A program made the translations under genes and the position numbers. Below are positions 42,196-56,658 of a stretch of DNA of 62,136 nt, piece after piece. The stretch lies in assembly GCA_945869465.1 (NCBI GenBank), contig CAMBPB010000008.1, positions 1 through 62,136 of the forward strand. Reading direction: 5' to 3'. The notes beneath the pieces were generated by a model that saw nothing but the letters and a program-made list of their open reading frames with translations, did no database searches and was not told the origin of the DNA. The stretch is from Prosthecobacter debontii (GTDB lineage: Bacteria; Verrucomicrobiota; Verrucomicrobiia; Verrucomicrobiales; Akkermansiaceae). Every line of letters starts with the position of its first letter. The stretch's first letter is position 1.

Positions 42196-42480
42196 ATGAA
42201 AATCAGTAACAACAAGTTCACCAGCGAAGAAGTAGTCCTTGATTTCCACGAATACGACACCTGCGAATTCACCAACTGCCGCTTCGTCGTGTTAGGCTAT
42301 GGAGCATTCGCTTTGAACAAATGCGAGGTCACCAACTGCGAGTTCACCTTCGCCGGCCCGGCGGCCAGCGTGGTCCAGACAATGGCCACCATCTATCATA
42401 ACCTCGGCGAACAAGGACAGAAACTCATCGAAGGAACCTTCGACCAGATCCGCAGCGCAGGTGGCAACAAGCCGGCCTGA
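42196..42480 (+). CDS. Small protein with pentapeptide-like repeats
   Basis: A 94-residue protein starting MKISNNKFTSEEVVLDF. The centre has recurring Cys-x-Phe/Val-x-Asn-Cys units (CEFTNCRFVV and CEVTNCEFTF), like a short run of pentapeptide-repeat coils. A helical C-terminus follows. It has no signal peptide and I do not recognise a family. A perfect palindromic hairpin lies 41 bp beyond its stop. Confidence 0.6.
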   Translation: MKISNNKFTSEEVVLDFHEYDTCEFTNCRFVVLGYGAFALNKCEVTNCEFTFAGPAASVVQTMATIYHNLGEQGQKLIEGTFDQIRSAGGNKPA

Positions 42481-42521
42481 GCCACGGTTCTCCCCGGTGC
42501 AAAAAATTTTCGAAACCCTTG

Positions 42522-42543
42522 GCGGACCTTGATCAAGGTCCGC
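42522..42543. terminator. Perfect 22-bp palindrome, terminator-like
   Basis: The two 11-base halves (42522-42532 and 42533-42543) are exact reverse complements. As RNA this folds into an 8-bp GC-rich stem with a TGATCA loop, followed by TGCTTTG. The T tract is weak, so it is either an inefficient terminator or a protein-binding palindrome. Confidence 0.5.
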
Positions 42544-42765
42544 TGCTTTGCGTATCTCGGATTGAGGCCTGAAACAATCGAAACTGAAAACCGGTAACCA
42601 TGCGGGAGTTTTTTGACAGAATCATTGAAGAGAAGACTCTCGTTTCGGGAGTTGACCTTCATGGATCTGAAAAAATGGTTCTGTCATCCATGATTCTGTC
42701 ACCCTCTTTCGGCGTCGCTCCGAGATCGCCATCGACTCGCGAACCTTGCGCGTCCATGCTCTGGC

Positions 42766-43599
42766 ATGGCGAAAATCGGCGAACGCGCGACTCTCACAGT
42801 CCTCCGGGAAAAATCCTTCGGGCTTTACCTCGATGGCGGCGAACTGGGTGAAGTCCTGCTGCCGCACCGTGAAGTCCCCGCCGACAACGTCATCGGCGGC
42901 ACGCTCGATGTCTTCCTTTACAACGACTCCGAAGATCGTCCGGTCGCCACACTCACAGCGCCCAAAGCGATGCCCGGCCAATTCGCCCGGCTCAAATGCG
43001 TGGCGGTCACCGGCGTCGGCGCTTTCCTCGATTGGGGGCTGCCTAAAGACCTGCTCGTCCCGTTCCGCGAACAAAAGACCCGGATGGAAGTCGGCAAAAA
43101 CTACTTGGTTCATGTCGATCTCGACGAGGTTTCCGGCCGGATCGTCGCCTCGACCCGCATCACCCGGCATCTCGACCTCACTCCCCACTCCTTCAAGCCC
43201 GGCGATCCGGTGGAACTCGTCATTTTCGCGAAAACCGATCTCGGCTACAAAGCCATCGTCAACAATACCCACAGCGGACTGTTATTTTCCGAAGGCGTGT
43301 TCCAGCTGCTCCAACCCGGAGAACGCACCCAAGGCTACATCGCCACCATCCGCGAGGACGGGAAAATCGATCTCACCCTGCACGCCCCGGGACGATCGAG
43401 GGTCAGTGGTCTGGAACAACGCATCCTCGCCGAACTCGATGCCCGTGGCGGCTTCTGGGCCCTCGGCGACCACAGCTCCGCCGCTGAAATCCACGACGAA
43501 CTCGGTGTCAGCAAACGCACCTTCAAACAAGCCGTCGGAGCCCTGCTGAAAAAACGCCTGCTCCAAATCGAAGACCGCGGCATCCGTCTCCTAAAGTAG
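42766..43599 (+). CDS. CvfB-like S1-domain RNA-binding protein
   Basis: A 277-residue protein of the CvfB/YitL family: S1-like beta-barrels in series followed by a winged helix. The second barrel has the family segment VTGVGAFLDWGLPKDLLVPF. SGLLFSEGVFQLLQPGERTQGYI belongs to the third (quoted in part: LLFSEGVFQLLQPGER). The winged helix is SAAEIHDELGVSKRTFKQAV. CvfB proteins bind RNA and affect virulence-factor expression in staphylococci; a regulatory or translational role is likely here. It is a single-gene unit. Confidence 0.88.
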   Translation: MAKIGERATLTVLREKSFGLYLDGGELGEVLLPHREVPADNVIGGTLDVFLYNDSEDRPVATLTAPKAMPGQFARLKCVAVTGVGAFLDWGLPKDLLVPFREQKTRMEVGKNYLVHVDLDEVSGRIVASTRITRHLDLTPHSFKPGDPVELVIFAKTDLGYKAIVNNTHSGLLFSEGVFQLLQPGERTQGYIATIREDGKIDLTLHAPGRSRVSGLEQRILAELDARGGFWALGDHSSAAEIHDELGVSKRTFKQAVGALLKKRLLQIEDRGIRLLK

Positions 43600-43778
43600 T
43601 TCAAATGCAGTCCAGGAATTCAGTCCGCTCTGTTATATAACTAACCAAAAAATAGGGATAGTTCGATCGGTGCGGACCATGAGAGGCCAATGATCAGCGC
43701 TTCGTGATCACTCATTGGCAACTCATGGGCATCGGCGGAGCGGATTCCCCCGCTCCTTGTGGAGCCAATCAACATCTT
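43600..43778. other. Convergent spacer
   Basis: Between the CvfB-like gene and the flippase-like gene, which converge. AT-rich near 43633-43660. No hairpin with a T tract and no ORF of note. Confidence 0.4.
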
Positions 43779-44774
43779 TCACTCCGCCCCGACTTTATCC
43801 ATCTCCGCGCCCTTGAGGCGGTCGCGTTTTTTCAGGAAAAACAGCCCGCCTAGCAGTGCCCACAGCGCGTTGCAGGCGAAACCGGCGAGCGAGGCGGCCA
43901 CGGCGGTTTCGGGAGCCACGCCAGCGAGATCGTGCAACAGCACTTCGAACAGTTTCTCGCGCACTCCGACGCCGGCGATGGAGATCGGCATGCCGCTGAT
44001 AGCGTCGATCACCGGCATCGCGGAGATCACCGCGCCATAACCCGCGCTGCCGCCGATGGCGCGCATGCCGCAATAATACGAGGAGAAATAGACGCCTAAC
44101 ATAATGCACGAGACTGCCAGTCCGGCGAGCGCGTATCTCCAGTTTTTCCGATAGACGTCATGGAGTTCCGGGATGCGTTTCATCATCGGCCAGCGGGCGA
44201 AGCGTTCGTTGCCGTGAATCCGGCGGTGGACCGGAGGCGAGGCGCAGATGAAGATGAGCGCCACCATGGCGAGCCCGCCGCCCAGATAGAACCAGGCGAA
44301 GTGAATCACCCCGCGGCCCAGAACGCTCGGACTGGCGAGGGCCTCGAATCGAGCGGCCGAGACGATGAAAAACAACAACGCGAGGGAAACCATGCCGGCG
44401 AGATGATCCGCCATCACTGCCATGGCGATGACGAGCTTGCGTCCCGGATAGTCGCGCATCAACAGGATGATGCGTGCCGCGTCGCCACCAAGTCCGCTCA
44501 CTGACGCGAGGCTGAATAGACCGTCGATCATGGTGAGTTCGATGGCGCGGCCGGGACTGACGTCGAGCGATTGGCCACGCAGGAAACACCACCAGCGCAG
44601 GGCTTGGAGGACCAGCGCCAGGCCGGCCAGAGCGGTTCCGGCGGCAAGCCAGCGGTAGTCCAGCGCACCCGGGCGAGTGAAGACCAAATGGTCGAACTCC
44701 ACGTGGGAAAACGCCCACCACAGGCAGAGGGCGGTTAGGGCCAGCTTGAGGAGGAAAACCAGGAATGCCTTCAT
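43779..44774 (-). CDS. Flippase-like integral membrane protein (LPG synthase TM-domain family)
   Basis: A 331-residue protein with about eight membrane segments and the family pattern of the lysylphosphatidylglycerol synthase membrane domain (formerly UPF0104): LGGDAARIILLMRDYPGRK in the first half and the SIAGVGVREKLFEVLLHDLAG segment in the second. Members translocate lipids or lipid-linked intermediates. It ends an operon with fabG-like and acyl carrier protein genes (18 bp from the latter), so its cargo may be an acyl-lipid product. Confidence 0.85.
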   Translation of the reverse strand: MKAFLVFLLKLALTALCLWWAFSHVEFDHLVFTRPGALDYRWLAAGTALAGLALVLQALRWWCFLRGQSLDVSPGRAIELTMIDGLFSLASVSGLGGDAARIILLMRDYPGRKLVIAMAVMADHLAGMVSLALLFFIVSAARFEALASPSVLGRGVIHFAWFYLGGGLAMVALIFICASPPVHRRIHGNERFARWPMMKRIPELHDVYRKNWRYALAGLAVSCIMLGVYFSSYYCGMRAIGGSAGYGAVISAMPVIDAISGMPISIAGVGVREKLFEVLLHDLAGVAPETAVAASLAGFACNALWALLGGLFFLKKRDRLKGAEMDKVGAE

Positions 44775-44792
44775 GCAAGCGGGTGGCCCCGG

Positions 44793-45050
44793 CTACGCGG
44801 ATTTTTCAATCTCGGCGGCGATCATTTCCACATTTTCCAAAATGCCTTTCGCCGCGCTTGAGTCCGTGATTTTCAATCCGAAGTGTTTTTCCAAACCAAC
44901 GACGAGTTGCAAGGCGTCCACAGAGTCCAGACCGAGCCCCGGTGCGCCGAAGATGGATGTTAAGTTGCCGATTTCGTCCGGGGCATAATCCAACATCAGT
45001 TCCTCCACCATGACTTCCTTGATTTTGTGCCGCAGCGCCTCGCCTTGCAT
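44793..45050 (-). CDS. Acyl carrier protein
   Basis: An 85-residue acidic four-helix protein. The phosphopantetheine attachment Ser is in LGLDSVDALQLVVGLEKHFG. It differs from a housekeeping AcpP, which has the DSLD motif with DSLDTVEL; the sequence here (DSVDAL) is more like specialised ACPs. The gene is between the reductase (23 bp upstream) and the flippase-like gene, which suggests a dedicated acyl pathway. Confidence 0.92.
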   Translation of the reverse strand: MQGEALRHKIKEVMVEELMLDYAPDEIGNLTSIFGAPGLGLDSVDALQLVVGLEKHFGLKITDSSAAKGILENVEMIAAEIEKSA

Positions 45051-45073
45051 GATTGAGTGGATTGGGGAATGGA

Positions 45074-45799
45074 TTAGAAAATGCCGCCGTCGATTTTCAA
45101 GGCCGCGCCCGTGATATAGGCGGCATCTGGGCTGGCAAGGAAATAGACCGCGGCGGCGACTTCAGCCGGCTTGCCAAAGCGGCGCATGGGGATGCCTCGT
45201 TGAGCCTGTTTGCGGGTTTCGTCGTCCATTGCTCCGAGGGCTTCGGTTTCAATGTATCCGGGTAGGATGGAATTCACAGTGATGCCCGAACGGGCCACTT
45301 CCTTGGCAAGGGTGCGGCTCAGGGCGACGACTCCGGCCTTGGCGGCCGCGTAGTTCGTCTGCCCGAGGGGAGGCAGGATCGCACTGAGGGAGGCGATGTT
45401 GATGATGCGTCCGGAGCGCTGGCGCATCATCGGTGCGACCGCGGCGCGGCAACCGTGGAAGGTGGAGTCCAGATTTGAGGAGATCACCTGATGCCAGGAC
45501 TCCGCCGGCATGGCGGCGAGCAGGCAGTCCCGGTGCATACCCGCGTTGTTGACCAGCACGTCGAGCCGCCCGTCCGCGCCGAGGATCTGAGCAACGGCGG
45601 ATTGCCATGCGGCGGGATCGGTCACTTCGAGGTCCAGCAGGTGACAGCGAGCGGCATGGGCCTCGGCGAGAATTGCGGCTTGGTTGCGTTTCGTCCGCAC
45701 GCCCAACCAGACGCGCGCTTCAGGATCGTGGTTCAGGAAATACCGGCCGATCGCCAGGCCGAGCCCGCCATTTCCACCGGTGATGAGAATCGAACGCAC
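45074..45799 (-). CDS. 3-oxoacyl-ACP reductase (FabG-like)
   Basis: A 241-residue SDR. SILITGGNGGLGLAIGRYFL is the nucleotide-binding motif and VNNAGMHRD the NNAG motif. The catalytic Ser, Tyr and Lys lie in IASLSAILPP and QTNYAAAKAGVVAL. GITVNSILPGYIETEA is the FabG-like segment, and ITGAALKIDGGIF is the typical end. Placed upstream of the ACP gene, it probably reduces an ACP-bound beta-keto intermediate. No ketosynthase is in the window, so the chain-building enzyme must lie elsewhere. Confidence 0.9.
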   Translation of the reverse strand: MRSILITGGNGGLGLAIGRYFLNHDPEARVWLGVRTKRNQAAILAEAHAARCHLLDLEVTDPAAWQSAVAQILGADGRLDVLVNNAGMHRDCLLAAMPAESWHQVISSNLDSTFHGCRAAVAPMMRQRSGRIINIASLSAILPPLGQTNYAAAKAGVVALSRTLAKEVARSGITVNSILPGYIETEALGAMDDETRKQAQRGIPMRRFGKPAEVAAAVYFLASPDAAYITGAALKIDGGIF

Positions 45800-45891
45800 A
45801 CCACAATTTGGATCACGGCGCGGGCGAGGTCAAGATCGGGAGCGGCGTAAACGGGGGATTCACCCCATAGCAAAGCACAGCCGGGCGGGCG

Positions 45892-46245
45892 ATGGTCACC
45901 GCAACGCCCGCCGACAGCGTCACATTCTCCACGCTAACAAAAGCGCTCAAGGCGGCGGAACTCGACGTGAAGCTTGGAGCCAAGGGTGAATTCACTATCT
46001 GTGCACCGACCGAGGAAGCGTTCGGCAAGCTGCCGGCGGAAGCGCTCACCAAGCTCATGCTCGCGGAAAACAAGGAGCAACTCCGCTCGCTGCTGCTCTA
46101 TCATGTCGTCACTGGAAAACTGCTAGCCGCTGAATTGAAGGATGGCGATGTGAAAACCATGAACGGCGAGAAGCTGAAGATCGATGTCGATAGCGACAAG
46201 ATCGGACTCGATGGATGGTTTCGCAGGTCTCGACAAGTGAGGTAA
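45892..46245 (+). pseudogene. Truncated fasciclin (FAS1) domain gene
   Basis: A 117-residue frame with a FAS1 fold start: TFSTLTKALKAAELDVKLG, FTICAPTEEAFGKLPAEAL and LLLYHVVTGKLLAAEL. Similarity stops at KIDVDSDKIGLDG; the usual final strand with GVIHVID is missing and unrelated residues (WFRRSRQVR) close the frame. There is no signal peptide, which FAS1 proteins normally have. Probably both ends are lost. Confidence 0.65.
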
Positions 46246-46290
46246 CAGATCGCTTGCAAGGCGCCTGCGGCTTGACTCGCTGGTGCCTTT

Positions 46291-46308
46291 TTGTTGGAGC
46301 TCCAACAA
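46291..46308. repeat. Perfect 18-bp palindrome
   Basis: TTGTTGGAGCTCCAACAA, eight bases beyond the thioredoxin-family stop on the minus strand. Read leftward (the direction of that gene) it is followed by AAAAAGG rather than a T run, so it is not a standard intrinsic terminator; read rightward it follows TTTTT. Confidence 0.55.
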
Positions 46309-46316
46309 GTACCGGC

Positions 46317-46907
46317 TCAGCCGCGCGTGTTCCACCATTGCGGCTGGTTGTCTGCCTTCCATTTGATGTTGCAGCCGCTGCTAGGATAAGGCCGGGCGAG
46401 CGGTTCCTCGCCCGCAAGCATGCGCCGGATCGCTTCGCGTAGATCGCCGCCGTGCGCCTTCTTGCCGCAGCGCGGGCGGGAGTCGTCAAATTGGCCGGTG
46501 TAGAACAAGCGCGCGTTGCCATCGAATAGGAAAAAATCCGGCGTGCAGGCCGCTCCATAGGCCTTTGCCACCTCCTGGGATTCATCGATCAGATAGGGAA
46601 ATTCCCAGCGATGGTCCGCGGCAAACACCTGCATCAGCCCGGGGCCATCCTGCGGGTATCTTTGGGCGTCGTTTGAATTGAGCGCCGCGGTGTGGATTCC
46701 ATGTGGAGCGATTTCGCGGGCGAGGTCTCCCAATGCGTCGGCGAGGTGAATCACGAAGGGACAATGATTGCAGGCGAAAACCCCCAGCAGTCCCTGTGGC
46801 CCGGATACCTCTTTCAAGGACATGGAGCGCCCATTCGCGTCAGGCAGCGAAAAATCCGGAGCCGGGTCTCCAGCGTGCAGGCGGAAGGTTGAGAGAACTT
46901 CAGACAT
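46317..46907 (-). CDS. Thioredoxin-family (AhpC/TSA-like) protein
   Basis: A 196-residue cytoplasmic redoxin. AGDPAPDFSLPDANGRSM opens the fold, and FACNHCPFVIHLADAL carries the CNHC redox pair. YGAACTPDFFLFDGNARLFY holds the cis-Pro loop (TPD). The C-terminal SSGCNIKWKADNQPQWW is typical of this subgroup of thioredoxin-fold proteins. It lacks a signal peptide. Its substrate is not known. It is divergent from the moeB-like gene, 86 bp apart. Confidence 0.85.
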   Translation of the reverse strand: MSEVLSTFRLHAGDPAPDFSLPDANGRSMSLKEVSGPQGLLGVFACNHCPFVIHLADALGDLAREIAPHGIHTAALNSNDAQRYPQDGPGLMQVFAADHRWEFPYLIDESQEVAKAYGAACTPDFFLFDGNARLFYTGQFDDSRPRCGKKAHGGDLREAIRRMLAGEEPLARPYPSSGCNIKWKADNQPQWWNTRG

Positions 46908-46993
46908 GGTGGAATCCTATCACAAAATCCGGAGCGGTAAAATGGTTTTCCACCTTGGACAGCGAGGCACTTCCGGGGCAGAATTGTGCAGCC

Positions 46994-48127
46994 ATGTCAG
47001 AAACCCTGTCGCCCGACGAACTTCTGCGCTACTCGCGCCATCTGCTGATTCCAGCGGTCGGGGAGTCCGGGCAAATACGCCTGAAAAACGCTTCGGTCCT
47101 GCTGATCGGCACCGGCGCGCTCGGCTCGCCCGCCGCGCTCTACCTCGCCGCCTCAGGTGTCGGGCGGTTGGGCCTGGTGGATGCCGATGTGGTGGACGCC
47201 TCGAATCTCCAGCGGCAGATTCTGCATGGCGAGTCATGGATCGGGAAACCGAAACTCGACAGCGCCGCCGCCCGCTTGCGGGAGGTGAATCCGCATGTCC
47301 GGATCGAACTGCATCCGGTCCGCTTCGCCCCGGACAACGCGTTGGAAATCGCGGGCAGCTACGACGTGCTGGTGGACGGCTCGGATAACTTTCCGACGCG
47401 TTTCCTCACCAACGACACCGCGTTTTTTCTGCGCAAGCCTTTGGTTTACGGGGCGATCCACCGCTTCGAAGGCCAGTCGGGTGTGTTCGCGCCGCATTTG
47501 GGAGGTCCGTGTTACCGGTGCTTGCTGCCCAGAATGCCGGCACCGGGAAGTGTGCCGTCCTGCCAGGAGGCGGGCGTGCTCGGCGTTCTGCCCGGCATCA
47601 TCGGTTCGATCCAAGCGATGGAAACCCTCAAGCTGATTCTTGAAATCGGCACCGTACCGCTTGGCAGGCTAACGGTTTACGACGCACTTCAAAGCACCTT
47701 CCGCAGCCTCAAGCTCAACCGTGATCCACATTGCCGCCTGTGCGGCGATCATCCGGAAATCCATGGCGTTTCCAACACGGAAACCACCTCCGCCAGCACC
47801 TGTGCCTCGCCCCACGAAGATATGGAATCCATCACCACAACCGAACTCCGCAAACTCCTCGCCACCGATTACCAGGGCCTGCTCATCGATGTCCGCGAAG
47901 AAAATGAACATGCCGCGGCGTGCATTCCGCAAGCCCGGCTGATTCCCCTGGCGAGGCTTCCCGATTGTCTGGACAGCCTGCCAAGGGACCGCGAGATCCT
48001 TGTCCACTGCAAGGCCGGCGGCCGCTCCGCCAGGGCGGTTGGAGTGCTGCTGGTTCACGGCTTCACCCGCGTGAAAAACGTGGCCGGCGGAATGGACGCC
48101 TGGTTGAAGGAGGAAAGTCTAAAGTAG
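46994..48127 (+). CDS. MoeB/ThiF-type adenylyltransferase with rhodanese domain
   Basis: A 377-residue protein that adenylates the C-terminus of a sulfur carrier (MoaD/ThiS-like) and can receive sulfur at its rhodanese. The E1-like domain has SVLLIGTGALGSPAALYLAAS, SNLQRQILHG, and a zinc site made by CYRC and CRLC. The Cys for the conjugate lies in SCQEAGVLGVLPG. The rhodanese domain ends with the active loop VHCKAGGRSARA. The MoeZ-like architecture serves molybdopterin, thiamine or cysteine biosynthesis. No partner genes are adjacent. The start is at 46994. Confidence 0.9.
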   Translation: MSETLSPDELLRYSRHLLIPAVGESGQIRLKNASVLLIGTGALGSPAALYLAASGVGRLGLVDADVVDASNLQRQILHGESWIGKPKLDSAAARLREVNPHVRIELHPVRFAPDNALEIAGSYDVLVDGSDNFPTRFLTNDTAFFLRKPLVYGAIHRFEGQSGVFAPHLGGPCYRCLLPRMPAPGSVPSCQEAGVLGVLPGIIGSIQAMETLKLILEIGTVPLGRLTVYDALQSTFRSLKLNRDPHCRLCGDHPEIHGVSNTETTSASTCASPHEDMESITTTELRKLLATDYQGLLIDVREENEHAAACIPQARLIPLARLPDCLDSLPRDREILVHCKAGGRSARAVGVLLVHGFTRVKNVAGGMDAWLKEESLK

Positions 48128-48157
48128 TCCAGGATGTCAGTCCGTTCTTGCAATCAT

Positions 48158-50779
<2,622 letters not shown>

Positions 50780-50790
50780 GGGGAAAAGGA

Positions 50791-51060
50791 TCAGGCGCGG
50801 GAAAGGGCGTTGGCGGAAACGAACAGATTGCGGACACGGAAGGCGGCGGGGCTTTCCTGAAGGAGGATCATCCTCAGATTATGGCTTTTTGCGGCAAACC
50901 AAGGTTTTGCCAAAGCTCGGGAGTTACCGCTCGCCCAGGCTGGTGTTGTAAACTGTGGCTTTTGCGCGGGATATGCCGCCGTGGAGACGAGAAAAGCATC
51001 CGCCCGCCCGTCGTCTCTGAGTTGTGGTTCAAGCGGTTTGAGTATGTCAGAGGGGTTCAT
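50791..51060 (-). CDS. Possible small ORF between gyrB and gyrA
   Basis: An 89-residue frame that fills most of the gyrB-gyrA gap and ends 11 bp before the gyrA start, same direction as both. I recognise no family; the sequence (starting MNPSDILKPLEPQL) has a plausible beginning but a random-looking remainder. It is as likely to be a leader region as a gene. Nothing else is apparent in 50780-51102. Confidence 0.3.
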   Translation of the reverse strand: MNPSDILKPLEPQLRDDGRADAFLVSTAAYPAQKPQFTTPAWASGNSRALAKPWFAAKSHNLRMILLQESPAAFRVRNLFVSANALSRA

Positions 51061-51102
51061 GAATGGGCATATTGGCTTGGCGGATGCAATCCGCCGCCAT
51101 GG

Positions 51103-54953
<3,851 letters not shown>

Positions 54954-55022
54954 GCGGCTAACGGGTGGGCGGCGATTACCGGGTTCGAGTCGTCAAATGG
55001 CACCCGTTGTGAACAGCATGGG

Positions 55023-56573
55023 TTAGCGGAGTGTCACCTTGATGCGATAGATATCGGCTTCCGTGCCCGGAGGCTGGATCGGGGTACGGGAAATGAAGCC
55101 ACCAATTTCGATGAGTTCGAAGATTTTGCTTTTGACAGTGATTGCGTCCTCAGTGTAGCGAACCCGCCAGTTTTCATCCGTTAGCATTTTCGACCAGGTC
55201 TTGCCGTTGTCGGTGCTGCGTTCAACTATCAAATCGACAGCTGGAAAGCGCCCTTTCAGTTGTTTCACGACAAAACCGAACGAGTCGAAGAACGTGTTCG
55301 GATCGGTTGAGTAGAACGGGACCGGTGTCCGGGGAATGCTGGATTTCTGGTTGGCGTTGCTGCGCAAGGCCCACTCCGTCAGATTGTTGTATCCGTCGTT
55401 ATCGAAATCCTGGAGGATGCCGATTTTTTTCGTTTGGTTTCCGAAGGCAACCGGCGCGAACTTGTTGTAGTAATCGACGAAGAATACGGGGAGCTGGAAT
55501 TTGCGGTGGGAGTTGTCATAGGCGATCCTGTTGGTCGAAATGCTTCGGACCAGTTCGAGTTCGATCACCGCCTTGGTGCCCGTTTCGATGAAGGGGGGAA
55601 GCGTATAACTTGAGATGAGCGGACTTGCCAGCAGGACCCGCGGATCCGCGCCGGACGCGAGGTTGGGAAAAATAGATTGGGGCAAGCCGCCGTCGCCTAA
55701 ATAATCGGTGTCACTTTTCGGCTTGTCGGGATTGACCAAATTCCTCACTGAAAAATAGAGGCTGTCAAAACCCTGCCGGATCAGGTTCGAGGACATGCCT
55801 TCCCACCTGATGGTAGGGATGCTGTTCCTGTCGAGTTGGGTGTAGCCATTGGCATCGAACTGATTGGGACTGGTGAAGCGGACGCCCTGGGTCACACCGG
55901 TGCCATGTATTTCGCCATATCCTTCGGGAATCGGATTATAGACCGAGGGCACCGCGACTTTGAAAATCGGGTTCCCCAGACGGGGGAAGGCGAAATTGTA
56001 TGTCCCGGGGACGATTTCGCGATCCATCTCGGAACCGCCCTCGATTCCTTGGTATTCCCGGTGATACCCGTAACGAGTGACGATGTATTCCTGGATTTCG
56101 ATGGAGGCAGGGCTGATGTCGTAATAGACCGAATAGCTGGTGTCCTTGAAACCCGGAGTGGGCCGGGACAAGGTTGAGTATGGGGCGGAGGTCAGGAGGC
56201 ATAGATCCTCACGGCGCGGCTCGATCGATTGGGCTGCGGTCACCCCGGTGACCATGTAATAGGTGTAGGGCTCCTGCGCATAAGGATCCAGATTGCCGAA
56301 GCCAAGGAATCCGGTCGATCCCTGCGTGCAGTAGGGACCAGGAGGGAAGTAACTGAAGTCGTAACAGCCGGCGAGATAGGTGGCGATGCCGTCGGCAAGG
56401 GTGATGTCGAATGTCCCGTCACGAAAAACCACGTTGGTGGCGGAATGCTGCCGGTAGGTTTTAGCGGTTTCGAGAACCAGGGTGAACGCTCCCCAAGCCT
56501 TCGAAGCGGGCAAAGCGGCTGACGCAAGCACCGCCGAGAAAAGGGGCCATGAGAGGGTTTTGATCCGTGTCAT
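55023..56573 (-). CDS. Exported protein of unknown function
   Basis: A 516-residue protein with a signal peptide (LFSAVLASAALPASKAWG). The mature part is beta-rich. Near the C-terminus DFDNDGYNNLTEWALRSNAN resembles the thrombospondin-type-3/EF-like segment common in exported proteins of Verrucomicrobiota. RSTDNGKTWSKML follows, like sialidase-type Asp boxes. I cannot give a function; a surface or secreted protein is likely. It has no close neighbour in its direction. Confidence 0.7.
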   Translation of the reverse strand: MTRIKTLSWPLFSAVLASAALPASKAWGAFTLVLETAKTYRQHSATNVVFRDGTFDITLADGIATYLAGCYDFSYFPPGPYCTQGSTGFLGFGNLDPYAQEPYTYYMVTGVTAAQSIEPRREDLCLLTSAPYSTLSRPTPGFKDTSYSVYYDISPASIEIQEYIVTRYGYHREYQGIEGGSEMDREIVPGTYNFAFPRLGNPIFKVAVPSVYNPIPEGYGEIHGTGVTQGVRFTSPNQFDANGYTQLDRNSIPTIRWEGMSSNLIRQGFDSLYFSVRNLVNPDKPKSDTDYLGDGGLPQSIFPNLASGADPRVLLASPLISSYTLPPFIETGTKAVIELELVRSISTNRIAYDNSHRKFQLPVFFVDYYNKFAPVAFGNQTKKIGILQDFDNDGYNNLTEWALRSNANQKSSIPRTPVPFYSTDPNTFFDSFGFVVKQLKGRFPAVDLIVERSTDNGKTWSKMLTDENWRVRYTEDAITVKSKIFELIEIGGFISRTPIQPPGTEADIYRIKVTLR

Positions 56574-56658
56574 GGTGAGAGCCTAAAATGGGGGGCAGGG
56601 GGTGACAAGTGGAATTTCGGCGAGGCTTTTAAAAAATGACGTTGTAAACACTGAGTAA

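Noticed and set aside
44690..44710. A fourth parS-like site (CCACGTGGGAAA)
   Set aside because: The core CCACGTGG is present but the outer GTT and AAC arms are not, so it does not fit the palindrome.
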